Shown here: positions 16,074 through 25,368 of the stretch, one piece after another
Numbering within the stretch: the first letter of the stretch is position 1
Layout: each line of letters opens with the position of its first letter
Source: Desulfobacula sp.
GTDB taxonomy: Bacteria > Desulfobacterota > Desulfobacteria > Desulfobacterales > Desulfobacteraceae
Assembly (NCBI GenBank): GCA_023701135.1
Contig: JAMPXP010000005.1
Location: forward strand, 62,001 to 126,000
DNA length: 64,000 nucleotides
Direction of reading: 5' to 3'
The notes under the pieces: generated by a model
Told to the model about the DNA's origin: nothing
What the model saw: the letters and a program-made list of their open reading frames with translations, nothing else
Databases searched by the model: none
Translations under genes and position numbers: made by a program

Positions 16074-17102
16074 ATGAAAGCTATGGTATTGAATAGGCTC
16101 TGCAGCCTCAAAGAAAATCATGCCCCGCTGGAACTGACGACGCTGCCGGATCCTGTCCCGGCCGAGGGAGAGATCCTGGTGAAGGTTTTGGTTTGCGGAA
16201 TATGCCATACCGAGCTGGATGAGATCGAGGGCCGGACCCCGCCGCCGTACCTGCCCATTGTCCTCGGCCACCAGGTGGTTGGGCGGGTTAAAGCCATGGG
16301 TGGCAGGACCAATCTTTTCAGGGTCGGAGACCGCGTGGGCATTGCCTGGATTCACTCAGCCTGCGGAAGGTGCGAGTTTTGCCTGGCCGGCAGTGAGAAC
16401 CTGTGCCCGGATTTCAAGGCCACCGGCCGGGATGTCAACGGCGGATATGCCCAGTATATGACGGTTCCGGAAGGCTTTGCCTATCCCATTCCCGATGGGC
16501 TCAGCGATTTTGAGGCCGCCCCTCTCTTATGCGCCGGCGCCATCGGCTACCGGTCTCTGAGGCTGGCAGGTCTCCGGGACGGGCAGAATCTGGGGCTGGC
16601 CGGGTTCGGGGCGTCCGGCCACCTGGTTCTGAAGCTGGTAAGGCATCGGTACCCCAAAGCAAAGGTTTTTGTCTTTGCCAGAAATGCGGAAGAAAGAGCG
16701 TTCTCCATGGAACTCGGGGCGGTCTGGGCCGGGGATATTGCGGAGGAATCGCCGGAAAAACTTAACAGCATCATCGACACCACGCCGGCATGGAAACCGG
16801 TGGTGGAAGCCTTGAAGAATCTGAAACCCGGGGGGAGATTGGTCATCAATGCGATCCGAAAGGAAGCGGCGGACAAGGATCAGCTTCTCAGGATCGATTA
16901 TCCTTATCACCTGTGGTTGGAAAAGGAGATCAAGAGCGTGGCCAATGTCAGCCGGAGAGATGTGAGTGAGTTTCTGGCGCTGGCGGCGGAAACCGGCATT
17001 CGTCCGGAGTTTCAGGAGTATGCACTGGGAGAGGCGAACGAGGCGCTGGTTGCACTCAGGACAGGAAGGGTCCGGGGCGCAAAGATTTTAAGGATTCATT
17101 GA
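16074..17102 (+). CDS. zinc-dependent alcohol dehydrogenase family protein (342 aa)
   Basis: This is an MDR-type dehydrogenase: catalytic zinc site C-G-I-C-H-T-E (Cys and following His/Glu), G-H-Q-V-V-G-R-V, structural zinc cysteines in C-G-R-C-E-F-C-L-A-G-S-E-N-L-C, and an NAD(P)-binding segment L-A-G-F-G-A-S-G-H. It would oxidise alcohols or reduce aldehydes with NAD(P). Sequence and length fit AdhA/YjgB-like zinc-binding dehydrogenases. It is a single gene facing cysK; the substrate cannot be told. Confidence 0.9.
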   Translation: MKAMVLNRLCSLKENHAPLELTTLPDPVPAEGEILVKVLVCGICHTELDEIEGRTPPPYLPIVLGHQVVGRVKAMGGRTNLFRVGDRVGIAWIHSACGRCEFCLAGSENLCPDFKATGRDVNGGYAQYMTVPEGFAYPIPDGLSDFEAAPLLCAGAIGYRSLRLAGLRDGQNLGLAGFGASGHLVLKLVRHRYPKAKVFVFARNAEERAFSMELGAVWAGDIAEESPEKLNSIIDTTPAWKPVVEALKNLKPGGRLVINAIRKEAADKDQLLRIDYPYHLWLEKEIKSVANVSRRDVSEFLALAAETGIRPEFQEYALGEANEALVALRTGRVRGAKILRIH

Positions 17103-17158
17103 GCCAGGCACCTGTGGAATATGCACTTGCCATGGAACGGCAGGGGCTCGGCAGTGTC

Positions 17159-18085
17159 CTAAGCTGTCTTGAACAGATCCGTGCTCAAATAGCGTTCCCC
17201 AGTGTCGCAGACGATGAAGACAATGGTCTTGCCCTGGTTTTCTCGCCGGGAAGCTGCGATCTTGGCCGCATGGAAGGCGGCGCCCGATGAAATGCCGCAG
17301 AAGATGCCTTCTTCAAGGGCAAGATCTTTGGCGCCCTGGAAGGCGTCTTCATTTTGAACCGGGATAATCTCATCCAGGATTTTGACGTTCAGGTTCTTGG
17401 GAATAAAACCGGCGCCGATGCCCTGGATCTTATGGGGGCCGGGGGCTCCGCCGGAGATGACGGGCGAGGCCGCAGGCTCCACGGCAATGGAGATGAGGCC
17501 CGGTTTTTTCTGCTTTAAGACTTCCGAGACCCCGGTGATGGTGCCGCCGGTGCCCACCCCGGCCACAAAGATATCGATCCTGCCCTCCGTATCCTTCCAG
17601 ATTTCAAGGGCCGTGGTCCGGCGATGGATTTCCGGGTTGGCCGGGTTGGAAAACTGGTCCGGCATAAAGGCGCCGGGAGTCTTCTCGACAATGTTCCGGG
17701 CCGCCTCAATGGCCCCTTTCATGCCCTTGGCCCCTTCGGTCAGGACCAGTTCGGCGCCCAGGTGTTTCAAAATCTGCCGGCGTTCAATGCTCAGGGTTTC
17801 CGGCATGGTCAGGATGAGTTTCAGGCCCTTGACCCGGGCCACAAAAGCTAGGGCAATGCCGGTATTGCCGCTGGTGGGCTCTACGATGACGGACCCGGGT
17901 GAGATTTTTCCCGTCTGAAGGCCGTCCTCTATCATGGCAAAGCCGATCCTGTCTTTGACACTTGACAGGGGGTTGAAGAATTCCAGCTTTCCGTAAAGCC
18001 TGGCCCCGGTTTGGCGGCTGGCTGTCCGGATATGTACCAGTGGGGTATTGCCGATGATTTTGGTGATGTCAGACCGGGTATTCAT
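17159..18085 (-). CDS. cysK: cysteine synthase A (O-acetylserine sulfhydrylase, 308 aa)
   Basis: PLP fold II enzyme: G-N-T-P-L-V at the start, PLP lysine in S-S-V-K-D-R (K44), P-T-S-G-N-T-G-I, G-V-G-T-G-G-T and G-I-S-S-G-A. It makes L-cysteine from O-acetylserine and sulfide in the cytosol. The ATG lies inside the end of the serine acetyltransferase gene (17-base overlap), so the two steps of cysteine synthesis are translated together. Confidence 0.96.
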   Translation of the reverse strand: MNTRSDITKIIGNTPLVHIRTASRQTGARLYGKLEFFNPLSSVKDRIGFAMIEDGLQTGKISPGSVIVEPTSGNTGIALAFVARVKGLKLILTMPETLSIERRQILKHLGAELVLTEGAKGMKGAIEAARNIVEKTPGAFMPDQFSNPANPEIHRRTTALEIWKDTEGRIDIFVAGVGTGGTITGVSEVLKQKKPGLISIAVEPAASPVISGGAPGPHKIQGIGAGFIPKNLNVKILDEIIPVQNEDAFQGAKDLALEEGIFCGISSGAAFHAAKIAASRRENQGKTIVFIVCDTGERYLSTDLFKTA

Positions 18086-19052
18086 GGGTTGCCTCCTCTG
18101 TTTGCTGGTATTTGTAGATAAGCCGGGGGGAATCGATAAAGACTTTGGTATCCGGCGGGATGGACCGGGTCAGCCAGACATTGCCGCCCACCACGGACCG
18201 GGCCCCGATGACCGTGTCCCCGCCCAGGAGGGTGGCCCCGGAATAGATGATGACGTCGTCTTCAATGGTGGGGTGGCGTTTGGCCCCGCGGAGCTTTTCC
18301 CCGGCATTGGGAGGCAGGGACAGGGCCCCGATGGTCACATTCTGATAGATTCGCACATTGTTGCCGATGACGCTGGTTTCACCGATGACAAGCCCGGTGC
18401 CGTGGTCAATGACAAAGCGTTTGCCGATTCGGGCGCCCGGATGGATATCAATGCCGGTCATGCTGTGGGCATGCTCGGTCATGATCCGCGGCAACTGGGG
18501 GACCCCCAGGTTGTGCAGGATGTGGGCGATCCTGTAAACCGTGATGGCATACAGGCCCGGATAGGAAAAAATGATTTCATCGTGGCTTTTGGCGGCCGGG
18601 TCCCCGTCATAGGCCCCTTTGATGTCTTCGGCCAGGATGACGCGCAGCTCCGGGATTTTCCGGATCACATCCAGGGCCACCCCATGGCCGCTGTTTTCAC
18701 ATTCGGAGCAGGCCTGGCCGTAGCGCAGGCAATCGTGGCGGAGGACATGGATGATCTGGTCGGACAGGATGTCGTAGAGTTTGGAGATGCCCTGGCCTAG
18801 ATTATATACCAGGTTGGCCCCGTCGATTTTTTCACTGGAAAAATAGCCCGGAAAAAGAACCTCCCTGAATCGGTCTATCATTTCCCTGACCGAGGTTGAA
18901 AAATGAATGGGTTCATCCCCGATATGGGCAAAACAGCGCTTGTCATCCATGGAGGAAAGGATGGCGTTGATGACATGGGGCAGGTCCTTGCGGTGTTCCG
19001 CCGCATTATCCCTGCCGGTTCGGCATAGCCCGTTGTGAATAAGCTCTTCCAT
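18069..19052 (-). CDS. cysE: serine O-acetyltransferase, EpsC type (327 aa)
   Basis: The C-terminal half is a left-handed beta-helix of hexapeptide repeats (I-D-I-H-P-G-A-R-I-G, F-V-I-D-H-G-T-G-L-V-I-G-E-T, V-I-G-N-N-V-R-I-Y-Q-N-V-T-I-G-A) with the catalytic H-G-T-G motif. The long N-terminal helical region fits the EpsC branch of the family. It acetylates serine with acetyl-CoA for cysK, which it overlaps. The HTH/two-CW gene 18 bases upstream is in the same orientation. Confidence 0.94.
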   Translation of the reverse strand: MEELIHNGLCRTGRDNAAEHRKDLPHVINAILSSMDDKRCFAHIGDEPIHFSTSVREMIDRFREVLFPGYFSSEKIDGANLVYNLGQGISKLYDILSDQIIHVLRHDCLRYGQACSECENSGHGVALDVIRKIPELRVILAEDIKGAYDGDPAAKSHDEIIFSYPGLYAITVYRIAHILHNLGVPQLPRIMTEHAHSMTGIDIHPGARIGKRFVIDHGTGLVIGETSVIGNNVRIYQNVTIGALSLPPNAGEKLRGAKRHPTIEDDVIIYSGATLLGGDTVIGARSVVGGNVWLTRSIPPDTKVFIDSPRLIYKYQQTEEATHEYPV

Positions 19053-19069
19053 TGTTCAAACATCCTTTT

Positions 19070-19453
19070 TCAGGGTTCAAAGAAATTTTTAAATACCTTG
19101 CAGCCGGTGCATTCTTCCATTTTGTCTTCCCAGGAATGGTGGGCCTCCCCGCTGCATTTGGTCCCGTTGATGAACCAGCACAGGTCCCCGGAATTGAATT
19201 CAAAGGCCGGGCAATTTTTCCGGCGGTTGTCCGAACAATTCAGCATGTCCCAGCATTTGTCATTGAGTTTTCCCGCGTTCATCAAAACCCTGGAAAAAAG
19301 AAACAGGAGCTGGCGCTCAACATGGTGGGGGATCTTGCGCCAACCCTGTTCATAGCTGTGAATGGCCTTGATGGAAACCCCCAGAAGCTGGGCCATTTCC
19401 TTTTGGGTTTTATTGAGTTTTGCCCGGATATCCTTGAATCTGCTGCTTTCCAT
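19070..19453 (-). CDS. XRE-family HTH regulator with C-terminal two-CW Cys-rich domain (127 aa)
   Basis: Residues about 6-60 form a helix-turn-helix (L-N-K-T-Q-K-E-M-A-Q-L-L-G-V-S-I-K-A-I-H-S-Y). Residues 65-127 are Cys-rich with the C-W-D-M-L-N-C, C-P-A, L-C-W-F and C-T-G-C pattern of the two-CW domain, nine cysteines that could bind metal or an Fe-S cluster. It precedes cysE-cysK with 17 bases spacing on the same strand, so it is probably co-transcribed and may control cysteine synthesis in response to thiol, metal or redox state; this is inferred from position. Confidence 0.82.
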   Translation of the reverse strand: MESSRFKDIRAKLNKTQKEMAQLLGVSIKAIHSYEQGWRKIPHHVERQLLFLFSRVLMNAGKLNDKCWDMLNCSDNRRKNCPAFEFNSGDLCWFINGTKCSGEAHHSWEDKMEECTGCKVFKNFFEP

Positions 19454-19650
19454 GTTTACCCGTTATTCAGACATAGATTTAGTGGTTCATGCGTAATTTC
19501 TAATAAAATATACCACAGAGTAGGAGCTGTCAATGCTAAAACAAGGGTTGGGAGCCAAGGGTTTAAATAAAAACTGAGGGAACGGCTTGACGGGGGATTG
19601 AATGATATTACTTTAATTAAAAAATCATAAAAGATAATGAAAGGAATCTT

Positions 19651-22239
19651 ATGAAACTTGATAAATTCACGGTAAAATCCCAGGAACTCGTGCAGTCGGC
19701 CCATGAAATGGCTGAAAAATCCGGGAACCAGGCTATCGAACCGGTTCATTTTTTAAAGGCCATGGCCGAGGATGACCAGGGGATCGGGCTATCCATATTA
19801 AAACGGATCGGCGTTGAGATTGAAGGTCTGAAAAGGGATGTCCGGACTGCAGCCGACAGGCTTCCCACCGTGTCCGGGGCAACGACCGTCTATCTTTCCC
19901 AGGATGGAAAAAAAGTCCTGGACCAGGCCTTTTCAGAGGCTGAAAAAATGAAGGACCAGTATGTGAGCCTGGAGCATATCCTTCTGGCCCTGGCGACGTT
20001 CAAAGGAGAGGCCTTTAATATCCTGAAAAAAAACGGGGTCACCCGAGAGGCCATACTGACGGTGCTCAAGGATATCCGGGGAAACCAGACGGTGACGGAC
20101 CAGAATCCGGAAGAAAAATACCAGGCCCTTGAAAAATTCGGCCGGGATCTGACCAAACTCGCCCGGGACGGAAAGCTGGACCCGGTCATCGGCCGGGATG
20201 AGGAAATCCGGCGCATCGTCCAGGTCTTGTCCCGCAGAAGGAAAAACAATCCGGTATTGATCGGTGAACCGGGCGTGGGCAAAACCGCCATTGTGGAAGG
20301 GCTGGCCCAGAGAATCATTGAGGGGGATGTATCGGATTCGCTGAAAAACCGGCGGGTCATTGCCCTGGATATGGGAGCCCTGGTGGCCGGGGCCAAATTC
20401 CGGGGGGAATTTGAAGAACGTCTCAAGGCGGTTTTAAAGGAAGTGGAGGCGGCTGAAGGTGAGATCGTTCTCTTTATTGACGAACTTCATACGGTGGTGG
20501 GGGCCGGGGCCGCCGAAGGGTCTGTGGACGCCTCCAATATGCTCAAGCCTGCCCTGGCCAGGGGGACCCTCCGGTGTGTGGGCGCCACCACCCTCAATGA
20601 ATACCGCAAATATATTGAAAAGGATGCGGCCCTTGAACGGCGCTTCCAGCCGGTCCTGGCCAAGGAACCCAGTGTGGAGGACACCATCTCCATTTTAAGG
20701 GGGCTCAAGGAAAAATATGAGGTTCATCACGGCATCCGGATCAAGGACTCGGCCCTTGTGGCCGCCGCCACCCTGTCCAATCGGTATATTGCCGACCGGT
20801 TTCTGCCGGACAAGGCCGTGGATCTCATTGATGAATGCGCCTCCCGCCTGCGGATAGAGATTGATTCCATGCCCAGGGAGATCGATGAGATCCGGCGGAA
20901 AATCACCCAGGCCCAGATCGAGCGCCAGGCCCTGATCAAGGAAAAGGACAAGGCCTCCATGGAACGGCTGGAACGATTGGAAAAAGACCTTGCCGCCATG
21001 CAGGAAACCGTCGGCCCTTTAAAGCTTCACTGGGACACGGAAAAAAAGATCATCCAGGAAATCAGCGCCATCCGGGAGGAAATCGACCGGTATCAGACCC
21101 AGGCCCATGTGGCGGAACGAAACGGGGACCTTGAAACCGTGGCCAAGATCCGGTACGGCACCATTGAACAACTGCAGCGGGATCTGCTGGGTAAAAAGCA
21201 GGCCCTGGATGGCCTCCAGAAGGACAAGCGAATGCTGAAAGAAGATGTGGAAGCCTCGGATGTGGCTGAAGTCGTCTCCTCCTGGACCGGCATCCCGGTA
21301 TCCCGGATGCTGAAAGGGGAGCAGGAAAAGCTCATCTTCATGGAAGATCATATCAAAAAGCGGGTCATCGGCCAGGAAAAGGCCATAGACGCCGTATCCA
21401 ACGCCGTCCGGCGAGCTCGGTCCGGGCTCCAGCCCGAAGACCGGCCCATCGGTACCTTTATCTTCATGGGACCCACGGGCGTCGGTAAAACCGAGCTGGC
21501 CAAATCCCTGGCCGAATTCATGTTTGATTCCAGCCAGGCCATGATCCGGGTGGACATGTCCGAGTATATGGAAAAACATTCCGTGGCAAGGCTCATCGGT
21601 GCGCCTCCGGGCTATGTGGGCTATGATGAGGGGGGCTATCTCACCGAAGCGGTGCGAAGACGGCCCTATTCGGTGATCCTCTTCGACGAGATTGAAAAGG
21701 CCCACCCGGATGTGTTTAATGTCCTGCTCCAGGTTCTGGATGACGGCAGGATGACGGACGGCCACGGCCGTACCGTGGATTTTAAGAACACCATCATCAT
21801 CATGACCTCCAATGTGGGGTCCCGGCTTCTCCAGGAAGCGGGGATCCATCTTGAGGACAAAGAGGTGCGGCAGGGGATTGACCAGGCCCTGAAAGAGGCC
21901 TTCAGGCCCGAATTCCTGAACCGGATCGATGAGATCATCACCTTCCATGCCCTGAGCCTGGGGAATATCCGGGAGATTGCCGCCATCCAGATTGAAAAAC
22001 TCAATAAGCGTCTGAAATCCCGGAATCTTTCCGTCCGTCTCGATGACAGGGCCATGGACCACTTGGCCCAGAAGGGCTATGATCCCGTATTCGGGGCCCG
22101 TCCCCTGAAACGGGTCATCCAGCAGGAACTTGAAAACCCCTTGTCCCTGGCCATTCTGAAGGGGGAATTCATGGCCGATGAAACCATCCGGTTCGGGTTT
22201 GATGAAACGGAGAAAAAGCTGAAGATTCTCGGCTCATAA
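19651..22239 (+). CDS. clpB: ATP-dependent disaggregase ClpB (862 aa)
   Basis: The N-terminal repeat domain (res 1-145) is followed by AAA+ module 1 with Walker A G-E-P-G-V-G-K-T (205-212), a coiled-coil middle domain (about 400-525), AAA+ module 2 with Walker A G-P-T-G-V-G-K-T (607-614) and Walker B V-I-L-F-D-E, and a C-terminal D2 domain. The length is normal. Hsp100 chaperone that pulls proteins out of aggregates with DnaK. GAAAGGAA precedes the ATG. The 197-base upstream region is AT-rich; CTTGACG at about 19585 may be a -35 element, but no convincing heat-shock -10 was found. Confidence 0.97.
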   Translation: MKLDKFTVKSQELVQSAHEMAEKSGNQAIEPVHFLKAMAEDDQGIGLSILKRIGVEIEGLKRDVRTAADRLPTVSGATTVYLSQDGKKVLDQAFSEAEKMKDQYVSLEHILLALATFKGEAFNILKKNGVTREAILTVLKDIRGNQTVTDQNPEEKYQALEKFGRDLTKLARDGKLDPVIGRDEEIRRIVQVLSRRRKNNPVLIGEPGVGKTAIVEGLAQRIIEGDVSDSLKNRRVIALDMGALVAGAKFRGEFEERLKAVLKEVEAAEGEIVLFIDELHTVVGAGAAEGSVDASNMLKPALARGTLRCVGATTLNEYRKYIEKDAALERRFQPVLAKEPSVEDTISILRGLKEKYEVHHGIRIKDSALVAAATLSNRYIADRFLPDKAVDLIDECASRLRIEIDSMPREIDEIRRKITQAQIERQALIKEKDKASMERLERLEKDLAAMQETVGPLKLHWDTEKKIIQEISAIREEIDRYQTQAHVAERNGDLETVAKIRYGTIEQLQRDLLGKKQALDGLQKDKRMLKEDVEASDVAEVVSSWTGIPVSRMLKGEQEKLIFMEDHIKKRVIGQEKAIDAVSNAVRRARSGLQPEDRPIGTFIFMGPTGVGKTELAKSLAEFMFDSSQAMIRVDMSEYMEKHSVARLIGAPPGYVGYDEGGYLTEAVRRRPYSVILFDEIEKAHPDVFNVLLQVLDDGRMTDGHGRTVDFKNTIIIMTSNVGSRLLQEAGIHLEDKEVRQGIDQALKEAFRPEFLNRIDEIITFHALSLGNIREIAAIQIEKLNKRLKSRNLSVRLDDRAMDHLAQKGYDPVFGARPLKRVIQQELENPLSLAILKGEFMADETIRFGFDETEKKLKILGS

Positions 22240-22287
22240 GCCAAAGCATTCAGCTTCTGGGGGCAGGCAGGGAGGGGCAGCCTTTTT

Positions 22288-23691
22288 TCAGACCTGGTCG
22301 GCATAATGCTTTAATTCGTCGTGCTGGGTCAGGAACCGGTAAAGGGTTGCCCTTCCGACGCCCAGCACCCTGGCGGCCTTGGATTTATTGCCCCCGGTCT
22401 TTTGAATGGCGGCCCTGACCGATTCAAGGTCCAGTTTGCCTTTGAGGTGCCTTATCTCCGCCGGATCAGGAGATTTTTCCGGAGTCTTGGCTTCAAGGTT
22501 CCTTCCCTGGGTGATTTCCAGGGGAAGATCACGAGGCAGGATCTTGTTTCCCCGGGACCGCACCACGGAAAACTGGATGACGTTTTTCAATTCCCGGACA
22601 TTTCCGGGCCATTGGTAATCCATGAGGATATCCAGGCTTTCCGGAGCCAGCTCGGGAACCGGGTGGCTGCTTTCCTGTTCGGCTTCCTTTAGAAAATGGG
22701 CTGCCAGAAGGGGGATATCGCTTCTGCGCTGCCGCAGGGGCGGCAGGTGGATGGGGATCACATTGAGCCGGTAAAACAGGTCTTCTCTGAAACGGCCGGC
22801 CTTGACCTCATCTTTCAGGTTTTTGTTGGCCGCACTGATAATACGGACATCCACTGAGACTTTTTTTTCTCCCCCCACTCTTTCAAAGGTTCCTTCCTGG
22901 AGGAATCTCAAGAGCTTGACCTGGGTTTTCAGGGGCAGATCCGCCACTTCGTCCAGAAACAGGGTTCCTTTGTGGGCCAGCTCAAATCTTCCCTTCCTGT
23001 CTTTGATGGCCCCTGAAAAGGCGCCCTTGACATGGCCGAACAATTCACTTTCCACAATGCCTTCGGGGATGGCCCCGCAGTTGACCGGCACAAAGGTTCC
23101 GTTGCCGTAGGCGCTGATATCATGGATGGCATAGGCCACCCGCTCCTTGCCCGTCCCGGTGTCACCGGAAATGTGGACCGGGTAATTATAGAGGGCCACG
23201 TCCCTGATCTGGCGGAAGATATCCTGCATGATCTTGTCCTTGCCGATGATGCCGGCAAAGCTGGACAGGTTTTCCGCCTTCAGGGAGAGATTAAAGGTTT
23301 CGGTGACATCCCGGAAGGAGGCCAGGACTCCTTTGAACACATGATCCTGGCTGATGATGGCGGAAACCGTCATTTCAAGCTGATGGGATGAGCCGTCCTT
23401 GGCCAGGATGCTCAGGGGATATTCCTTTGTCCCTGAAAAAAACTCGGGCGGGCCGTTGCAAAAAGAGCATTTGCCGCCACAGAAAGGGGATTCAAAAACA
23501 ATATGGCAGTCTTTTCCGAGAACCTCTTCTTTAAGATAGCCGGTAATCCGCTCGGCTTCTTTATTGAAAACCGTGATGATTCTGTCCGGGGTATGGGCGA
23601 TGATGCCGAGTTTCAGGCTGTCCAGGACAAGGTCGAGACTCTCGTGGTCCAGCAGGCTTTGGGTCAAATCCGTCATTCTCTTCTTTTCCAT
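22288..23691 (-). CDS. sigma54-dependent activator, PAS-AAA+-Fis (467 aa)
   Basis: Residues about 15-130 are a PAS domain that carries a C-G-G-K-C-S-F-C motif, which may bind a metal or cluster. The central AAA+ domain has Walker A G-D-T-G-T-G-K-E and the sigma54 loop G-A-F-S-G-A (usual G-A-F-T-G-A). The C-terminal Fis-type HTH has N-K-S-K-A-A-R-V-L-G-V-G-R-A-T-L-Y-R. It is a cytosolic enhancer-binding protein. It follows the ferredoxin/DVU0298 operon on the same strand. A dyad at 23746-23761 in front of it recurs upstream of two sigma54-type promoters, so it is the best candidate to bind that dyad. Confidence 0.93.
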   Translation of the reverse strand: MEKKRMTDLTQSLLDHESLDLVLDSLKLGIIAHTPDRIITVFNKEAERITGYLKEEVLGKDCHIVFESPFCGGKCSFCNGPPEFFSGTKEYPLSILAKDGSSHQLEMTVSAIISQDHVFKGVLASFRDVTETFNLSLKAENLSSFAGIIGKDKIMQDIFRQIRDVALYNYPVHISGDTGTGKERVAYAIHDISAYGNGTFVPVNCGAIPEGIVESELFGHVKGAFSGAIKDRKGRFELAHKGTLFLDEVADLPLKTQVKLLRFLQEGTFERVGGEKKVSVDVRIISAANKNLKDEVKAGRFREDLFYRLNVIPIHLPPLRQRRSDIPLLAAHFLKEAEQESSHPVPELAPESLDILMDYQWPGNVRELKNVIQFSVVRSRGNKILPRDLPLEITQGRNLEAKTPEKSPDPAEIRHLKGKLDLESVRAAIQKTGGNKSKAARVLGVGRATLYRFLTQHDELKHYADQV

Positions 23692-23745
23692 ATATAAAAC
23701 ATCGATTGATCATATCGGTTGATCATGGGTGTTGAAGAGGTAAAT

Positions 23746-23761
23746 GACACATTTGTGTATC
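23746..23761. promoter_or_regulatory. putative enhancer dyad GACACATTTGTGTATC
   Basis: The 16-bp dyad lies 55 bases upstream of the sigma54 activator start. It matches GAGACATTTGTGTTTC (7538-7553) and GGGACATTTTTGTTCC (25247-25262) as GRNACATTTKTGTNYC. Two copies of TTGATCAT lie between it and the gene (about 23706-23736). No -24/-12 element was found between the site and the gene, so autoregulation at another promoter type is possible. Confidence 0.55.
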
Positions 23762-23878
23762 AGGTGCAATGGTTTTTTGATAAAGGGGGCTGAAATTTTT
23801 TATTTCAATGACTGAGAAGAGGGGCGGCATAACAGAGAGCCATTGGTCCAAAACATTCCCCGGCTTCGGGCCAATGGA

Positions 23879-24061
23879 TTATTCAAAGGTGATGCAATCT
23901 TTGGGACAGTTTTTGACGGCCTCGCGGATGTCTTCGTCTGAATAATCAACCAAGGGAAGAACTTCCACATAGCCGGCGTCATTAATATTAAATGCATGGG
24001 GAGCAAGCTCCACACAGACCTCGCAAAGGATACAGCATCCTAAATCAACGACGGGTTTCAT
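23879..24061 (-). CDS. single-cluster [4Fe-4S] ferredoxin (60 aa)
   Basis: The preferred start is ATG at 24061 (M-K-P-V-V-D), with GGAG 10 bases upstream; longer versions lack a site. The motif L-G-C-C-I-L-C-E-V-C-V-E-L-A-P with the distal N-C-P-K-D-C-I supplies the four ligands of one [4Fe-4S] cluster, as in Desulfovibrio ferredoxin I. It is the last gene of the DVU0298-family operon and lies 187 bases before the sigma54 activator. Confidence 0.88.
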   Translation of the reverse strand: MKPVVDLGCCILCEVCVELAPHAFNINDAGYVEVLPLVDYSDEDIREAVKNCPKDCITFE

Positions 24062-24077
24062 CACTTCAATCTCCGGT

Positions 24078-24308
24078 TTATTTATTTTCCTTTTTGTCTG
24101 AATTTTCCCACCAGCCTTTCTGCATATGGGCCTGCCTTTCTTTTTGTGCAAGATCCAGAAGCCGGTAGCCGGAATCCAGAAGGATCCCGTAAAGAATTCC
24201 GCATCCCGGATCTTCCCGTTGTTCGTACCCGGTTTGTGCCAGAGATATCATCTGCCGGGCAAGCTCAATGGTTTGAACAAGGTTTATATCACATTTTTTT
24301 TTCAGCAT
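24078..24308 (-). CDS. conserved hypothetical protein (76 aa)
   Basis: The protein is short and helical, with the central motif E-D-P-G-C-G-I-L-Y-G-I-L-L-D-S-G-Y and the end H-M-Q-K-G-W-W. The pattern seems familiar from small uncharacterised proteins of sulfate reducers, but I cannot name a family. It sits between the DVU0298-family gene (61 bases) and the ferredoxin (16 bases), so it is probably part of that operon. Function unknown. Confidence 0.7.
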   Translation of the reverse strand: MLKKKCDINLVQTIELARQMISLAQTGYEQREDPGCGILYGILLDSGYRLLDLAQKERQAHMQKGWWENSDKKENK

Positions 24309-24369
24309 GGCCTATTTCTTTCATATATATCAGGCTGGTATGGGTTATTTAAGTTTCGATATAAACACA

Positions 24370-25110
24370 TCACGCCATTTGCCTTTGGAATGTTTCAATA
24401 AGCATGCCACAGGATTCATCAAGCAAATGTTTTTCATCCTTATTGTTTTTTGCCAGATCAGAGATACGGATTTCGGAAAAATTCCATCCGTTAAACAGAT
24501 TCACATGGCTATCGTCGGTTTTGATATGGTCAGGTACAAGGCAACACCGGAAGCTCCGGGCATATCCAAGGGCCCTGAAGGCGTAGGCCCTTTTTACCGG
24601 GTCCTCGGAGTGCAGGTAACAGAAAAGCATGGCCCTTGTTTTTTCGTTGAGATCTTGGGGGTGGGCGTCAAGATAGGTGCCGATTCCCCATAATACGCCT
24701 TGCTGCAGCATTTCGTGTTCAATAAAATTGCTGCCCGGATCAAGATAGGAAAAAAGAATGGATTTGAATTCCAGGGCAAGTTCCGGGCTCCGGGACAGGA
24801 TTTCTCCCATGGCCTCGGGCGAGCCCCAGCCGATGCCGCCGGATTCGTCATTCAGGTTCCACATGATGCGCCTCAGAACAATCCTTGCCTTTTCCATGTT
24901 TCGATTTGCCATGCGGGCAACAAGACGGCCCATGGCTGAGGTGCTCCGGAATTTGATGAGGGGGTCCGTGTTATAGAAATAGGAGAAAAGATGCCCCACG
25001 AGCTGATCGTCAGGGATTCGGGCCAGTTTTTCCAAGGCCGTGGCCCGGTCTTTTTCCGTCAGGATAGTACCGACCTCAAGCTTTGTTTTTCGTCCATAGG
25101 GTTTTGTCAT
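24370..25110 (-). CDS. DVU0298 family protein, HEAT-like (246 aa)
   Basis: The sequence has repeated helical pairs resembling HEAT repeats and the strongly conserved block I-M-W-N-L-N-D-E-S-G-G-I-G-W-G-S-P-E-A-M-G-E, followed by H-E-M-L-Q-Q-G-V-L-W-G-I. These mark the DVU0298 family of sulfate-reducing bacteria, whose role is unknown. HEAT-like proteins usually bind other proteins or modify cofactor attachment. It leads an operon with a small protein and a ferredoxin behind a sigma54-type promoter at 25154-25170. Confidence 0.83.
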   Translation of the reverse strand: MTKPYGRKTKLEVGTILTEKDRATALEKLARIPDDQLVGHLFSYFYNTDPLIKFRSTSAMGRLVARMANRNMEKARIVLRRIMWNLNDESGGIGWGSPEAMGEILSRSPELALEFKSILFSYLDPGSNFIEHEMLQQGVLWGIGTYLDAHPQDLNEKTRAMLFCYLHSEDPVKRAYAFRALGYARSFRCCLVPDHIKTDDSHVNLFNGWNFSEIRISDLAKNNKDEKHLLDESCGMLIETFQRQMA

Positions 25111-25153
25111 GATGCCCTGCCTTTTCTAAGGTTGAATGTATTAAAAATAGAAT

Positions 25154-25170
25154 AGCATAAATTATGCCGG
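25154..25170 (-). promoter_or_regulatory. sigma54 (-24/-12) promoter candidate for the DVU0298-family operon
   Basis: On the minus strand CCGGCATAATTTATGCT has GG and GC separated by exactly 10 bases, with CA after GG and TGCT at the end. It matches less well than the 7661 element. It lies 45 bases before the gene start and 78 bases downstream of the dyad at 25247-25262. The plus-strand sequence is also the palindrome GCATAAATTATGC (25155-25167), so an operator is an alternative reading. Confidence 0.5.
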
Positions 25171-25233
25171 GTCCCTCCCGTGTATCGGCATGGAAGAAAA
25201 GGCGGCGGATTCCCCTGGAACAAGACATGAACC

Positions 25234-25270
25234 TGTCTCAGGCAGCGGGACATTTTTGTTCCGGGAGACA
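25234..25270. repeat. nested inverted repeat with putative enhancer dyad (25247-25262)
   Basis: TGTCTC (25234-25239) and GAGACA (25265-25270) flank the inner dyad GGGACATTTTTGTTCC (25247-25262). The inner dyad matches the motif seen at 7538 and 23746; its centre is about 110 bases upstream of the predicted sigma54 transcription start at 25144. The outer arms TGTCTC/GAGACA also flank the 7538 copy. Confidence 0.55.
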
Positions 25271-25368
25271 AATGAAAAATGCATAGAAGTTTAAAAAGAG
25301 TTCTTTTTTAATCCATCTTAGGGTAAGAATATGGCGTGCTAAGAACCCAAACAGGACAGGTGTGAATT

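Noticed and set aside
18048-18800. Plus-strand 250-codon frame opposite cysE
   Set aside because: Antisense of the hexapeptide-repeat region, which produces a Gly/Asp-rich artefact.
19580-19620. Heat-shock (sigma32) promoter of clpB
   Set aside because: CTTGACG is present but no CCCCAT-like -10 lies at the right distance; not strong enough to list.
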